A stretch of DNA of 64,000 nucleotides from positions 1,798,001 to 1,862,000 of the forward strand of contig OX244046.1 of the NCBI GenBank assembly GCA_945861085.1. The letters are read 5' to 3'. Both the position numbers and the translations under genes were made by a program. Shown here in pieces: positions 35,378-44,917 of this stretch. Origin of the DNA: Clostridioides difficile_D (lineage in GTDB: Bacteria > Bacillota > Clostridia > Peptostreptococcales > Peptostreptococcaceae). A model generated the notes under the pieces. The model was not told the origin of the DNA, searched no databases, and saw only the letters and a program-made list of their open reading frames with translations. Numbering within the stretch: the stretch's first letter is position 1; every line of letters starts with the position of its first letter.

Positions 35378-36265
35378 ATGAATAAATTAGAAATAAAAAA
35401 TATTTCAAAAATATATGGTAAAAAAGTAGCAAATGATAAGATTACAGTAACTCTGGGAAATGGAGTTTATGGTCTTTTAGGACCAAATGGAGCAGGAAAA
35501 TCAACCCTAATGAAACAAATAACAACATTGATAAAACCTGATGAAGGTCAGATACTTTACAATGGGGAAGATGTATTTAAGATGGATGATAAGTATAGAA
35601 ATATTTTAGGTTATTTACCACAAGAATTTGGAGTTTATAAAAATTTTACAGCAAAACAATTTTTACAGTATATTGGAGCTTTAAAAGGTTTAAAGGGAAA
35701 AGATTTAAATAGTAAGATAGGAGAACTATTAGATTTAGTAGGACTTTATGATGTGAGAAATAAGTCTATAGGAAAGTTTTCTGGAGGGATGAAGAGGAGA
35801 GTTGGTATAGCACAAGTTTTATTAAACGACCCTAAGATAATAGTACTTGATGAACCAACAGCAGGTCTTGACCCACAAGAAAGAGCTAGATTTAGGAATT
35901 TAATAGCAAAAATATCTAGAGATAAGATAATAATACTTTCTACTCATATAATTTCCGATATAGAATCAGTTGCAAAAGAAACAATAATGATTAAAAATGG
36001 TAAACTTCTAATGAAAGGAACACACAAAGAAATATTAAGCCATATGGAAAACAAAGTATATAATATTCAAGTTAAAAATGAATATGAAGTTAATAATATA
36101 CAATCTAAGTATAAGGTTATAAGTATTCAAAGTGATGTTGATTCAATAGTACTTAGAATTGTTGCAGATAATATTCCAACCGAAACTAATACACAACCAG
36201 TTCAAGCAAAATTTGAAGATGTATATATGTTTTATTTTGATTTAGAAGATACAAAGGAGGTGTAG
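35378..36265 (+). CDS. ABC transporter ATP-binding protein, bacitracin/lantibiotic-resistance type
   Basis: 295 residues. Walker A GPNGAGKST (~35-43), Q-loop YLPQEFG, signature FSGGMKRRVGIAQ, Walker B IIVLDEPTAGLDP and switch His in STHIISDIE. The C-terminal ~75 residues form an accessory domain as in BcrA-like proteins. It follows the permease gene by 13 bp and precedes a second permease by 5 bp. Confidence 0.92.
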   Translation: MNKLEIKNISKIYGKKVANDKITVTLGNGVYGLLGPNGAGKSTLMKQITTLIKPDEGQILYNGEDVFKMDDKYRNILGYLPQEFGVYKNFTAKQFLQYIGALKGLKGKDLNSKIGELLDLVGLYDVRNKSIGKFSGGMKRRVGIAQVLLNDPKIIVLDEPTAGLDPQERARFRNLIAKISRDKIIILSTHIISDIESVAKETIMIKNGKLLMKGTHKEILSHMENKVYNIQVKNEYEVNNIQSKYKVISIQSDVDSIVLRIVADNIPTETNTQPVQAKFEDVYMFYFDLEDTKEV

Positions 36266-36270
36266 TAGAA

Positions 36271-37044
36271 ATGATATATTTAGTTAAAGCTGAAATGATA
36301 AAAATATTAAAATTAAGAAGCATTTGGATAATTTGGTCATTTTTACTATTTTTTGGATTTCTTCTGATTAAAAAGTTTTATGTTTTAGATACTTATGCAG
36401 ATATATTTTACAAGATAGAAGGCTCCATACCTCTAATAGGTTTAATAATGTTTATAATAACTTCTGGAAGTTACACTAAAGAATATGATTCTAATATGAC
36501 TGGTTTAATAAATACGACTAAAAATGGAAAGAAATCAGCAGTTTTATCAAAAATAATAGCTAATGGTTTAATTTTATCTATTATTAATATTTCTTTTATA
36601 TTATTAGTAGGAATTAGAGGATTTAGTTTTTTTGACTTCAAAAATTTAGATGAACCGATTAAGAATTTATGGTATTTTGGGAGTAGTAGCTTAAATCTCA
36701 CAGTGATACAAATGTATCTAATTATTATAGGCACTGCTATTTTTGCTTCCTTTATATTTGCACAAATAGGCTTAACACTTTCATCTATATTTAAATCAGC
36801 TATAATTCCATTTATATTAGGCGGATTGATAATGGCAATTCCATATTTTAGTGTAGGATTTATACCAGATGAAGCTATAAAATTTATGTCAGTAACTCCA
36901 AATTGGATTATGATGAGTCAACAAATTGTTAGATATAACGTACCAAGTGTTTTGATAGGATTCTCTATAGCAATCTCAATTATATTAATGGTATTATTAA
37001 CTAAAATAACATATAAAAATTTTACATCAAGTAAAAAATTTTAA
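36271..37044 (+). CDS. ABC-2 type permease, second subunit
   Basis: 257 residues with about six membrane segments: a first helix near 17-33, SGSYTKEYDSNMTG in the following loop, then segments at ~95, 145-170, 180-200 and 230-250. The GSYTKEY..GT pattern recurs in BcrB/MutE/SpaE-type permeases. It partners with the ATPase immediately upstream. Confidence 0.8.
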   Translation: MIYLVKAEMIKILKLRSIWIIWSFLLFFGFLLIKKFYVLDTYADIFYKIEGSIPLIGLIMFIITSGSYTKEYDSNMTGLINTTKNGKKSAVLSKIIANGLILSIINISFILLVGIRGFSFFDFKNLDEPIKNLWYFGSSSLNLTVIQMYLIIIGTAIFASFIFAQIGLTLSSIFKSAIIPFILGGLIMAIPYFSVGFIPDEAIKFMSVTPNWIMMSQQIVRYNVPSVLIGFSIAISIILMVLLTKITYKNFTSSKKF

Positions 37045-37155
37045 CTAAAAATAATAGTGATTTTATTTATATCTTAGTTTAGTTTAAAATAAGATATATG
37101 AATTTTAGATAAAATATATACTAATATATAGGTAAATTGTCATAGGAGGTTGTTT

Positions 37156-37881
37156 ATGGAAAATAGTATTTTGATAATAGATGATGAAGTAGAAATATTA
37201 AAGCTTTTGGAAACTGTCTTAAAAAAAGAAGGTCTTAATAACATATATACGGCAAAAACTAGAAAAGAAGGATTAGAAGTATTTAAAAATATTAATCCTG
37301 ATTTAATTATATTGGATATTATGTTACCAGATGGTGAAGGTTATGATATTTGCAAAGAAATAAGAAAAACCTCTAATTCTCCAATAATGTTTTTATCAGC
37401 TAAAACTGAAGAATTAGACAAATTACTTGGACTAGCGATTGGAGGGGATGATTATGTCACAAAACCTTTTAGCCCTAAGGAAGTAGCTTTTAGGGTTAAA
37501 GCTCATTTGAGGAGGTTGAGTTACTTTAACGAGGTTCAAAATGAAAGTACAGATTTAGATAATAATAAAGAAAAAATTATATCATTTGGTCCATATAAAT
37601 TAAATGAAAGTAGGGCAGAACTTATAAAAGATGGAAAGCCTATAGGATTATCTGCAAAGGAACTAAAAATATTATCTTTATTTGCAAACAATCAAAATCA
37701 AATTATAAGTAAAGAAAGACTATGGGATAAAGTATGGGGAGAAGATTATGTTGGATTTGACAATACTATAATGGTTCATATAAGAAAAATTAGGGAAAAA
37801 CTAGAGGATAATCCTTCAAAACCTGAATATATTCTGACAATAAAAGGTCTTGGATATAAATTAGCAGTAAAGGAAGATTAG
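37156..37881 (+). CDS. OmpR-family response regulator of the ABC module
   Basis: The start is ATG 37156 after AGGAGG; an in-frame TTG at 37150 touches that site. 241 residues: receiver domain ~5-115 with acidic pair IDDEVE, phospho-Asp in LIILDIMLPDGEGYD and conserved Lys in YVTKPFSPKE, then a winged-helix DNA-binding domain (ELKILSLFANNQNQIISKER, VHIRKIREKLE). It lies three bases before the kinase gene and probably activates the upstream transporter genes in response to an antimicrobial. Confidence 0.92.
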   Translation: MENSILIIDDEVEILKLLETVLKKEGLNNIYTAKTRKEGLEVFKNINPDLIILDIMLPDGEGYDICKEIRKTSNSPIMFLSAKTEELDKLLGLAIGGDDYVTKPFSPKEVAFRVKAHLRRLSYFNEVQNESTDLDNNKEKIISFGPYKLNESRAELIKDGKPIGLSAKELKILSLFANNQNQIISKERLWDKVWGEDYVGFDNTIMVHIRKIREKLEDNPSKPEYILTIKGLGYKLAVKED

Positions 37882-37884
37882 AAC

Positions 37885-39288
37885 ATGAAATGGAAGATTA
37901 CCAGAAACTTTATACTTACAATCGTATTTGTAGTTATATCAGTAGTCATTATAAATATAATGTCTATATTGTATGTGATTTCAAGTGATAATTTTTTTAA
38001 AGTAGTAGATTCTAAAAATAATCCTGAAGAATTTGTACGTTCTTTTGAAAAAGATTTATACGAAAAAGATGGACAACTTAAACTATCCAAAATTGGGATT
38101 GATAAATTAGAAAAATCAAATTCTTGGCTACAGGTTTTAAATGATTCAGGAGAAGAAGTGTATGGAATAAATGTACCAAAGGATGCTCCAAAAAAATATA
38201 CACCATTTCAAATGGTCAATAATTACAAGTATATAGAAACAGAGTATGTTAATTTTGTCTTAGAAAAATATTTAAACAAAAAACATCTAAACATAATAAT
38301 TGGTATACCTAGTAGAGATATATCAAGAATAATTTTAACTTATTCAAAAAATAATATTAAAGAAACTTTAAATAAAATTATCATTATAACGTTGGTAATT
38401 GATGGTGTGGCTGCTTTAGGTGTAGGATACTTATTTAGTAGAAAACTTACAAAACCAATATCAAGTGTACTATGGAGTATTGAGACTATGGCTAATGGAA
38501 ATTATAGCTTATATATTAAGGATAGAGGTATATATGAAGAAGTTTTTAAAAATATAAATATGTTAGCTGATACTTTAAGAATAAATGAAGATGAGAGAAA
38601 AGAAAATGAAGAATTGAGAGAGGAATGGCTGACAAATATAACACACGATATAAAAACACCTCTAGCATCTATACAAGGGTATGCAGAAATAATCAATGAC
38701 AAAGATTATGAGATTGCAGAAGATGAGTTACAAGAGTATACAGAAATTATATATAATAAGTCTAAGTATATAAAAGATTTGGTTGATGATTTAAATTTAT
38801 CTACCCGATTAAAAAATAATACTATAGCTTTGAACAAGAAAAAAATAAATTTAGTCAGTTTAGTTAGAAATATAATAGTGGATATTTTAAATGACAATAG
38901 ATATAGAAATAGGAATATTGAGTTTGAAAGTGATGAAGATTTAATTGAAGTAAGCGTAGATTCAATCTTATTTAGAAGAGCTATAACCAATTTTATATTT
39001 AATTCAATAGTTCACAATAACGAGGAAACTTTGATAAAGGTAGAAATTGCAAAAAAAGATAATATAGAAATTATAATAAAAGATAGTGGGGTTGGAATAA
39101 ATAAAAGTGATTTGAAACATATTTTTGAAAGATACTATAGAGGTACTAATACAGGAGAGTTGCATAAAGGTTCAGGTCTTGGGATGGCTATTTCTAAAGA
39201 AATAATAGAGATTCATAAAGGGAAGATTTATGTAAGTAGTAAAGTTGGAGTAGGAACAGAAATTATCATAGAAATAAATCAAAATTAG
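37885..39288 (+). CDS. Sensor histidine kinase of the ABC module
   Basis: 467 residues. Two membrane segments (~9-29 and ~165-185) flank an extracellular domain of ~130 residues; HAMP (~188-238); DHp with phospho-His in NITHDIKTPLASIQGYAEI; HATPase_c with NFIFNSIVHN, DSGVGI and GSGLGMAISKE. A periplasm-like sensor of this size is larger than that of BceS-like intramembrane kinases, so direct ligand sensing is plausible. It pairs with the regulator upstream. Confidence 0.9.
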   Translation: MKWKITRNFILTIVFVVISVVIINIMSILYVISSDNFFKVVDSKNNPEEFVRSFEKDLYEKDGQLKLSKIGIDKLEKSNSWLQVLNDSGEEVYGINVPKDAPKKYTPFQMVNNYKYIETEYVNFVLEKYLNKKHLNIIIGIPSRDISRIILTYSKNNIKETLNKIIIITLVIDGVAALGVGYLFSRKLTKPISSVLWSIETMANGNYSLYIKDRGIYEEVFKNINMLADTLRINEDERKENEELREEWLTNITHDIKTPLASIQGYAEIINDKDYEIAEDELQEYTEIIYNKSKYIKDLVDDLNLSTRLKNNTIALNKKKINLVSLVRNIIVDILNDNRYRNRNIEFESDEDLIEVSVDSILFRRAITNFIFNSIVHNNEETLIKVEIAKKDNIEIIIKDSGVGINKSDLKHIFERYYRGTNTGELHKGSGLGMAISKEIIEIHKGKIYVSSKVGVGTEIIIEINQN

Positions 39289-39298
39289 GAGATAGGAT

Positions 39299-40141
39299 AT
39301 GGATTTTTTTAAAAATGGGATAAGTGGGTTTACTATTAAGATACTAGCATTAATATTTATGACATTTGACCATATAGCAGCATTCATTCCACAAACAATG
39401 CAAATACCAATTTGGTTTCATTGGATAGGTAGAATATCAGCACCACTGTTTATATTTATGGCAGTTGAAGGATTTTGTTATACTAGTAACAGAAAAAAAT
39501 ATATAAGTAGATTGTATTTGTGGTCTGTTATTATGGCGATAGGAAATCAAATAATTAATAATGTATTTCCACATCCAGAAGGAGCTATAATTATAAATAA
39601 TATTTTTTCAACATTATTTTTAATAGCAATTTATTTACAAGCAATAGAGTTTATAAAGAAATTTAGAAAAGAAAAAGAAGAAAAATATCTTATTATAGGA
39701 TTATTGATGATAATTATTCCTGTAATTTTAGGAATATTTACAGTAACTTTACTTTTTAAAGCTGCTAATAAGGTTATTACTTTCTTTATGATTTTGGTAC
39801 CAGTACCATTTTTAGTAGAAGGTGGGCCAATTTGGATTATACTGGGGATTATTTTTTATTTGTGTAGAGGTAAAAAATTTAGTTTAAGTATTTATTATGT
39901 TTTAATGTGTATATTTATATTTGTAGCAATGGCAAATGGGGATTATAGTTTAAAAAATTCTATTTTACAAAATTACCAATGGATGATGGTTGCTTCTCTA
40001 CCTTTAATGTTACTTTACAATGGAGAGAAGGGGAAGAGTTTAAAATATTTTTTTTATTTATACTATCCAATCCATATATATATATTGTATATCTTAGGAA
40101 TATACTTAATAAATGGTCTTTCAATTGCAAGTACTATTTAA
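39299..40141 (+). CDS. TraX-family membrane protein
   Basis: 280 residues, about eight hydrophobic segments. TraX-family features are LIFMTFDHIAAFIP, HWIGRISAPLFIFMAVEGF and YLYYPIHIYILYILG. TraX acetylates F-pilin in conjugation; chromosomal homologues in clostridia have no known partner and may be acyltransferases for envelope components. It starts ten bases after the kinase stop, so is likely co-transcribed with the antimicrobial-resistance module, which suggests an envelope-modification role (inference). Confidence 0.82.
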   Translation: MDFFKNGISGFTIKILALIFMTFDHIAAFIPQTMQIPIWFHWIGRISAPLFIFMAVEGFCYTSNRKKYISRLYLWSVIMAIGNQIINNVFPHPEGAIIINNIFSTLFLIAIYLQAIEFIKKFRKEKEEKYLIIGLLMIIIPVILGIFTVTLLFKAANKVITFFMILVPVPFLVEGGPIWIILGIIFYLCRGKKFSLSIYYVLMCIFIFVAMANGDYSLKNSILQNYQWMMVASLPLMLLYNGEKGKSLKYFFYLYYPIHIYILYILGIYLINGLSIASTI

Positions 40142-40228
40142 TGTATTTAAACAACTTAGAAAGTAGCATTGTAATTTATTTATAAGTATATGATAGAGTG
40201 TGTGGTTTGGTTATTAGTGGAATGATAA

Positions 40229-40275
40229 AACAGAGGTTTAATATAAAAATTTAATACCTCTGTTTTGTTGTTTTT
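40229..40275. terminator. Bidirectional terminator after traX-like gene
   Basis: AAAACAGAGG pairs with CCTCTGTTTT, followed by T runs, between convergent genes. Confidence 0.82.
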
Positions 40276-40347
40276 CATCTTAATATATGATTATTTTATT
40301 TATAAATTAATACTTTTATTTAACTAATTCTATATTATTTTTGTTAT

Positions 40348-40968
40348 TTATTTTATAAAATTAGTCATAATTTTCTCTTCATATTGTGGTTCTTTAATTC
40401 CAGCTTCTTTACCAGCTGAGATACACTTAAGAAGCCATGCCATATTTTCTCCTAGAGTTCGCATAGTTTGTAATCCTTCTTCATCCTTCATAACATCCTC
40501 TGGCGTAAATCCATGTACTTGGTTCCAATACTGTGATGACACAATAGGCATGTTGCTAATTGAAAAATATTTATTTAGTTGGTCAAATGTTGCACTAGCA
40601 CCACCACGTCTACAGGATACAATTGAAGCACCAAGTTTTGTAGCCATGCGACTTCCAGCTATGAAAAACAGACGGTCAAGAAATGAAGTTAGTTGACCAC
40701 TTGCACTGGAAAAATAAACAGGAGAACCAACAATAATACCATCAATGTTATCAAGCTCTTCAACCAATTCATTAACTTTATCATTCCAAATACATTTTCC
40801 AGTTTCAAAACAGGATGAGCAACTAGTACATCCTGGTATTGCTTTTTTGCCTAAATACAATATTTCTGTTTCAATATCGTGTTTATTCAATACTTTAGTA
40901 ATCTCATTTAATGCTGTATAAGTACATCCATATTGGTTTGGGCTACCGTTTATCAATAAAACTTTCAT
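40348..40968 (-). CDS. NADPH-dependent FMN reductase / flavodoxin-like oxidoreductase
   Basis: 206 residues. It opens LLINGSPNQYGCTYTALNEI (FMN phosphate loop) and carries GTSC-like IPGCTSCSSCFETGKCIW, a Cys-rich insertion, then GIIVGSPVYFSSASGQL and SRMATKLGASIVSCRRGG. This is the NADPH:FMN (iron-sulfur flavoprotein-like) family. It is divergent from an HxlR regulator, the usual arrangement for quinone/electrophile-responsive flavoenzymes. Physiological substrate unknown. Confidence 0.85.
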   Translation of the reverse strand: MKVLLINGSPNQYGCTYTALNEITKVLNKHDIETEILYLGKKAIPGCTSCSSCFETGKCIWNDKVNELVEELDNIDGIIVGSPVYFSSASGQLTSFLDRLFFIAGSRMATKLGASIVSCRRGGASATFDQLNKYFSISNMPIVSSQYWNQVHGFTPEDVMKDEEGLQTMRTLGENMAWLLKCISAGKEAGIKEPQYEEKIMTNFIK

Positions 40969-41249
40969 TATAAATTTCCTCCAGTAAACTTTATTTAATA
41001 GACTTTCTAAGAGATATTTCTTTTTTAAAGCAGGATTTCCATTAGTATCACCAATTTATATTACACAATTAGCTAAAACTTTACCTAGATGCTTTCCACC
41101 ATCAAAGCATGTTTTTTTTTACTATATAAAATACCTCCTATTATCAAATTGACTTTCAATTATTCTTACACTATAATTTTATTATAAATTATTCTAAAAA
41201 CAAGTACGCACATTTTTGTTCAATACTAACCAAAAGGAGAGTGTAATAT

Positions 41250-41582
41250 ATGGGTATAGATTGTATCTCAAATACAGATTTAAGTGAAACGGGATTTAGT
41301 TATACACTTTCACTGATTAGTGGCAAATATAAAATGATAATTCTTTACTGTCTTGTAGAATTTGAGGTTGTCAGATATAATGCATTAAAGCGTTATATAA
41401 ATACTATTTCCTATAAAACTTTGAGTTTATCTTTAAAAGAATTAGAAGCAGATAACTTGATTATTCGTACTGAATATCCTCAAATACCTCCTAAGGTAGA
41501 ATATAGTTTATCAGAAAGGGGAAAATCTCTGATTCCAATTTTAGATGCAATGTGTGAGTGGGGAGAGAAGAATAGACCTTAA
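41250..41582 (+). CDS. HxlR-family transcriptional regulator
   Basis: 110 residues, a winged helix with GFSYTLSLISGKYKMIILYC, YKTLSLSLKELEADNLI and a wing PPKVEYSLSERGKSLIPIL. HxlR proteins commonly respond to electrophiles through a conserved N-terminal Cys; Cys5 is present. It starts 282 bp from the divergent flavoenzyme gene, which is its likely target. Confidence 0.88.
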   Translation: MGIDCISNTDLSETGFSYTLSLISGKYKMIILYCLVEFEVVRYNALKRYINTISYKTLSLSLKELEADNLIIRTEYPQIPPKVEYSLSERGKSLIPILDAMCEWGEKNRP

Positions 41583-41608
41583 CTTTGTATCTGTACATAT
41601 AATAAAAA

Positions 41609-41652
41609 GACTGTGAGTAAAATCGTTTAAATGATTTATTCACAGTCTATAT
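41609..41652 (-). terminator. Terminator of the pcp operon
   Basis: On the minus strand AGACTGTGAATAAATCA pairs with GATTTTACTCACAGTCT, followed by TTTTTA. Confidence 0.78.
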
Positions 41653-41697
41653 TTAAATAGTTCTTATTTGTAACTTATAAAAATACTTAAAAAATTA

Positions 41698-42339
41698 TTA
41701 TGAAATTTCACCACCAATTTCCTTTATATCTTCTTTGTATATAATACAAGCTTCTATAGCCAATTCTAAACCCTTGACTATTTCTTCTAAAGACATAAAT
41801 GGTGTATTCTTTTTATCTATTATTTGTGAAGTCATATATGGGATGTGTATAAATCCCCCCTTTATATTAGGATATTTCTTGTCTATCATATAAAGAATTC
41901 CATACATTACGTGATTACAAACAAATGTACCCGCAGTGTTTGAAACACTAGCTGGAATTTTATTTTCATTCATATGTTTTACCATGGCTTTTACAGGTAA
42001 TTTTGAAAAATATGCAGGTTCACCATCTTCTTTTATAACAGTATCTATAACCTGATTACCTTCATTATCTTTTATTCTAAAATCATCTATATTTATAGCA
42101 ACTCTCTCAGGTGTAATATCAAATCTACCTCCAGCTTGTCCAACTGATATTACTATATCTGGATTGTGTTCTTGAATAGCTTTATCTATAGCTTCAACCG
42201 ATTTTGTCCTAACTGTTGGTATAGTTATTTTTATAATTTCTGCACCATTTATATTATCATTGACCCTTTCAACTGCTTCTTGTGCTGGGTTTATTGGTTC
42301 TCCACCAAATGGGTCAAATCCTGTTAACAAAATTTTCAT
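41698..42339 (-). CDS. pcp: Pyrrolidone-carboxylate peptidase
   Basis: 213 residues, full length. Peptidase C15 motifs are LLTGFDPFGGEPINPA, catalytic Glu region PERVAINIDD, nucleophile Cys in AGTFVCNHVMYGILY (~144) and His in GFIHIPYM. The enzyme removes N-terminal pyroglutamate from peptides. It is the last gene of a three-gene minus-strand operon behind DUF969 and DUF979 membrane proteins, suggesting that these import a pyroglutamate-related substrate. Confidence 0.95.
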   Translation of the reverse strand: MKILLTGFDPFGGEPINPAQEAVERVNDNINGAEIIKITIPTVRTKSVEAIDKAIQEHNPDIVISVGQAGGRFDITPERVAINIDDFRIKDNEGNQVIDTVIKEDGEPAYFSKLPVKAMVKHMNENKIPASVSNTAGTFVCNHVMYGILYMIDKKYPNIKGGFIHIPYMTSQIIDKKNTPFMSLEEIVKGLELAIEACIIYKEDIKEIGGEIS

Positions 42340-42359
42340 TATTTTACCTCCTAATTATA

Positions 42360-43292
42360 TTAAAATCCTAAAAAGTACATTACTAATATATGGGCTATAA
42401 TTAATACCAAAGCAACTGGGGCTTGATACTTTATAACAATATAATCATTTTTACATTCTAGTAAGGCTGCTGGAACGATGTTAAAATTAGCAGCCATTGG
42501 AGTAAGTAAAGTTCCACAGTATCCTGCTGTTAATGCTAATGCTCCAATTATAGCAGGATTTCCACCTTGTGACAATACAAAAGGAATTCCAATTCCTGCC
42601 GTTATGACTGAAAATGCAGCAAATGCATTTCCCATTATCATGGTAAATATAACCATCCCTAATACATACGCTATAACGCCAAATAATCTATTATCAGCAG
42701 GAACTACTCCAGATATCATGTTTGAAATAACTTCACCAACTCCAGCCTGAGTAAATAAAGCTCCTAATGCAACTAGAAGTTGTGGTAGCATACTAGCAGG
42801 TCCCATTTGTTGAAGTAATCTTGAACCATCTTGAACTGATGTAGCAGGTTTTGATTTGGTTATTATAAGAGCTGATATTAATGCAATTATTGAACCTACA
42901 CCTATTGCAAACTGTGAAGAATTATCAAAATTAGAAAGGCTCATAGCTACAATTACCGCAGCAAATGCTAATATTAATGATGGTATAAATATTTTGTTTT
43001 TAAGTTTATCTGCATGTTCTTTTCCAAAATTCTCATCTGGTTCTTCATAATTTGCAAATACAACTTGTTTAGAAAGTGTCAATAAACTAGATAATATTAG
43101 TATTATTCCGATTATATTATCTGGAATCAATCTACCAAATATGAATGGCAGTGATATAAGTATCCAAAATAATGATGTACCATATTTCTTATTGTTACTT
43201 ATAGTAGTAAAAGACTTATATGCTATGACAATCATTAAAAACCCCATTAATGCGTAAAAAATTTCTAATGATATATTTATAAAATTTTGCAT
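42360..43292 (-). CDS. DUF979-family membrane protein
   Basis: 310 residues, ten or so membrane segments, with NAFAAFSVITAGIGIPFVL and GYCGTLLTPMAANFNIVPA. DUF979 proteins almost always pair with DUF969 and pcp, as here. They are likely the larger half of a two-component permease, with pyroglutamate or 5-oxoproline peptides the plausible cargo (inference from linkage). Confidence 0.87.
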   Translation of the reverse strand: MQNFINISLEIFYALMGFLMIVIAYKSFTTISNNKKYGTSLFWILISLPFIFGRLIPDNIIGIILILSSLLTLSKQVVFANYEEPDENFGKEHADKLKNKIFIPSLILAFAAVIVAMSLSNFDNSSQFAIGVGSIIALISALIITKSKPATSVQDGSRLLQQMGPASMLPQLLVALGALFTQAGVGEVISNMISGVVPADNRLFGVIAYVLGMVIFTMIMGNAFAAFSVITAGIGIPFVLSQGGNPAIIGALALTAGYCGTLLTPMAANFNIVPAALLECKNDYIVIKYQAPVALVLIIAHILVMYFLGF

Positions 43293-43313
43293 TTCTATTC
43301 CTCCTAAATAAAT

Positions 43314-43979
43314 CTATTTTTTATGACTCTTATTTAACTTTTTATCATATAAGGTAAACTGGATTGTAGCTACTACAAGTGCTATTACTGCCATAATAAT
43401 ACTAGCTTTTACAATATTAATTCCAGTTACATTATATCCAAATTGAGTAAGAGTAGAGGCTATAAGTAATACTCCACTACTACCTGCAAATAGGTTTTGA
43501 CCATAAAAGTTTCCATAGTTTTCTGATGCAGCAGATAATGCTTTTATGGCTTCTTCATCCGATTCTTTTAGTTCATCACTATTACTTAAACCAGCAGCTT
43601 GTGCCATCGGATTAACAAGTGGTCTTACAAATTGAGGATGTCCACTCATTCTGATTGATAGAGCACCAGCTATTTGTCTAGCTATCATGTATATAGTAAG
43701 TACTTTTCCTGTTGTGAGTCTTTTTAATTTTTCTATTAAAGAAACAGCTCTTTGTTTTAGACCATATCTTTCTAATACACCGATTACTGGCAATGTCAAT
43801 ATAAATAATGATACGCCTCTATTTGAAACAAAAGAGTCTCCTAAAACTGTAAAGATTTGATTAAAATCTAATCCTGCAACAATTCCAGTTGCTACTCCTG
43901 CTAATAATACAGTAAACAATGTGTCGATTTTAAGTATAAATCCAATTACAACTATTAATATACCAATTAGTTTTATCAT
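43314..43979 (-). CDS. DUF969-family membrane protein
   Basis: 221 residues, polytopic, with LPVIGVLERYGLKQRA, RMSGHPQFVRPLVNPMA and GQNLFAGSSGVLLIAS. It precedes the DUF979 gene by 21 bp and is the first gene of the pcp operon. Likely the partner half of the transporter. Confidence 0.87.
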   Translation of the reverse strand: MIKLIGILIVVIGFILKIDTLFTVLLAGVATGIVAGLDFNQIFTVLGDSFVSNRGVSLFILTLPVIGVLERYGLKQRAVSLIEKLKRLTTGKVLTIYMIARQIAGALSIRMSGHPQFVRPLVNPMAQAAGLSNSDELKESDEEAIKALSAASENYGNFYGQNLFAGSSGVLLIASTLTQFGYNVTGINIVKASIIMAVIALVVATIQFTLYDKKLNKSHKK

Positions 43980-44254
43980 AAATTATTCTCCTTCCATTTC
44001 TATATATTTTTGATTTAAATTTATTTAATGGATAAAGTTAAACTCTTTTTATAGTATTTGCGTTAATAGGACTATTATTATAAAATTTAAGAAAAAATAG
44101 GGAAGATGTTTTAAAGTGTCAAAATAAATAAGAGTTCTGTAAAGGAATTTGAATAAGAATGATTACATTTTAAACTAATATGAATTGATTTTAATAAGTT
44201 TATAGTTTAAATATGTGACAATGTTTGAAATAGTAGTTTTAAATTAGATATTAT
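43980..44254. other. Leader region of the pcp operon, no gene
   Basis: AT-rich, no open frame worth calling. It must contain the minus-strand promoter of the DUF969 gene. Confidence 0.5.
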
Positions 44255-44295
44255 AAAAAGGAGCTGTCTCAAAATAGAGATAAGCTCCTTTTTTA
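44255..44295. terminator. Bidirectional-looking terminator
   Basis: AAAAAGGAGCT pairs with AGCTCCTTTTT. It sits between the pcp operon leader and the end of the flavodoxin operon; its GGAGCTGTCTCAAAATA half resembles the yclQ terminator region. Confidence 0.75.
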
Positions 44296-44438
44296 TTATA
44301 ACGAATAAAATATATGTTAAGTACTAATTTCATTAGATTTCGCTAAGAATAATAAAATTTTGGTAAAGATTAAAGACTATTTTTGGCAATATTACTTATA
44401 AATAAAAAGAGTTTATTATAGAGATAAGTAATTTTATT

Positions 44439-44915
44439 TTAGCTATTAAAATTTCTTAAAAAATCGTCTATATTATCCTGTGATGTTCTAAAACTGTCAT
44501 GATTACCTTTTGTAACAGATTTCATAATAAGTTTATCTAAAAATTTCATTTTTTCTAATCGAGCTTCACTACCAAAAATTCCAATCGCCTTTGCACTTTC
44601 TAATAAAGATGATGGAAAGTTTGATTTTAAATATTTGTCTGCTTGTTCAGAAAAGCCACAACAAAGGAAGATACCAACTTGTTTTTTGTTTAATAATTCT
44701 ATGTTATCGTTACATAATATACGGATTTTTTTTGAAACTGAACCAACATATATAGAGCTTCCAATAATAATTTTATCAAATTTTGATAATTCAATTTTAA
44801 TATTGTTATTGTTAATATCAACAATAGTGACATTATCCGATAGTTTATTTTTTAGTATATTCGCACAGTCTTTTGTACAACCATATTTACTTGAATATAT
44901 AATAATAGTATTCAT
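44439..44915 (-). CDS. Flavodoxin-domain protein
   Basis: 158 residues. N-terminal IIYSSKYGCTKDCANIL is the FMN phosphate loop; KIIIGSSIYVGSVSKKI is the second FMN-contact region, as in HemG/flavodoxin_5 proteins. It follows the FMN-binding protein gene by two bases on the minus strand and belongs to the TetR operon. Probably a small electron carrier or reductase. Confidence 0.83.
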   Translation of the reverse strand: MNTIIIYSSKYGCTKDCANILKNKLSDNVTIVDINNNNIKIELSKFDKIIIGSSIYVGSVSKKIRILCNDNIELLNKKQVGIFLCCGFSEQADKYLKSNFPSSLLESAKAIGIFGSEARLEKMKFLDKLIMKSVTKGNHDSFRTSQDNIDDFLRNFNS

Positions 44916-44917
44916 AA

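Noticed and set aside
41056..41111. Minus-strand fragment FDGGKHLGKVLANCVI before a stop, resembling the end of a zinc-type alcohol dehydrogenase/quinone oxidoreductase
   Set aside because: Only about 17 residues; too short to tell from chance, and no continuation was found in neighbouring frames.
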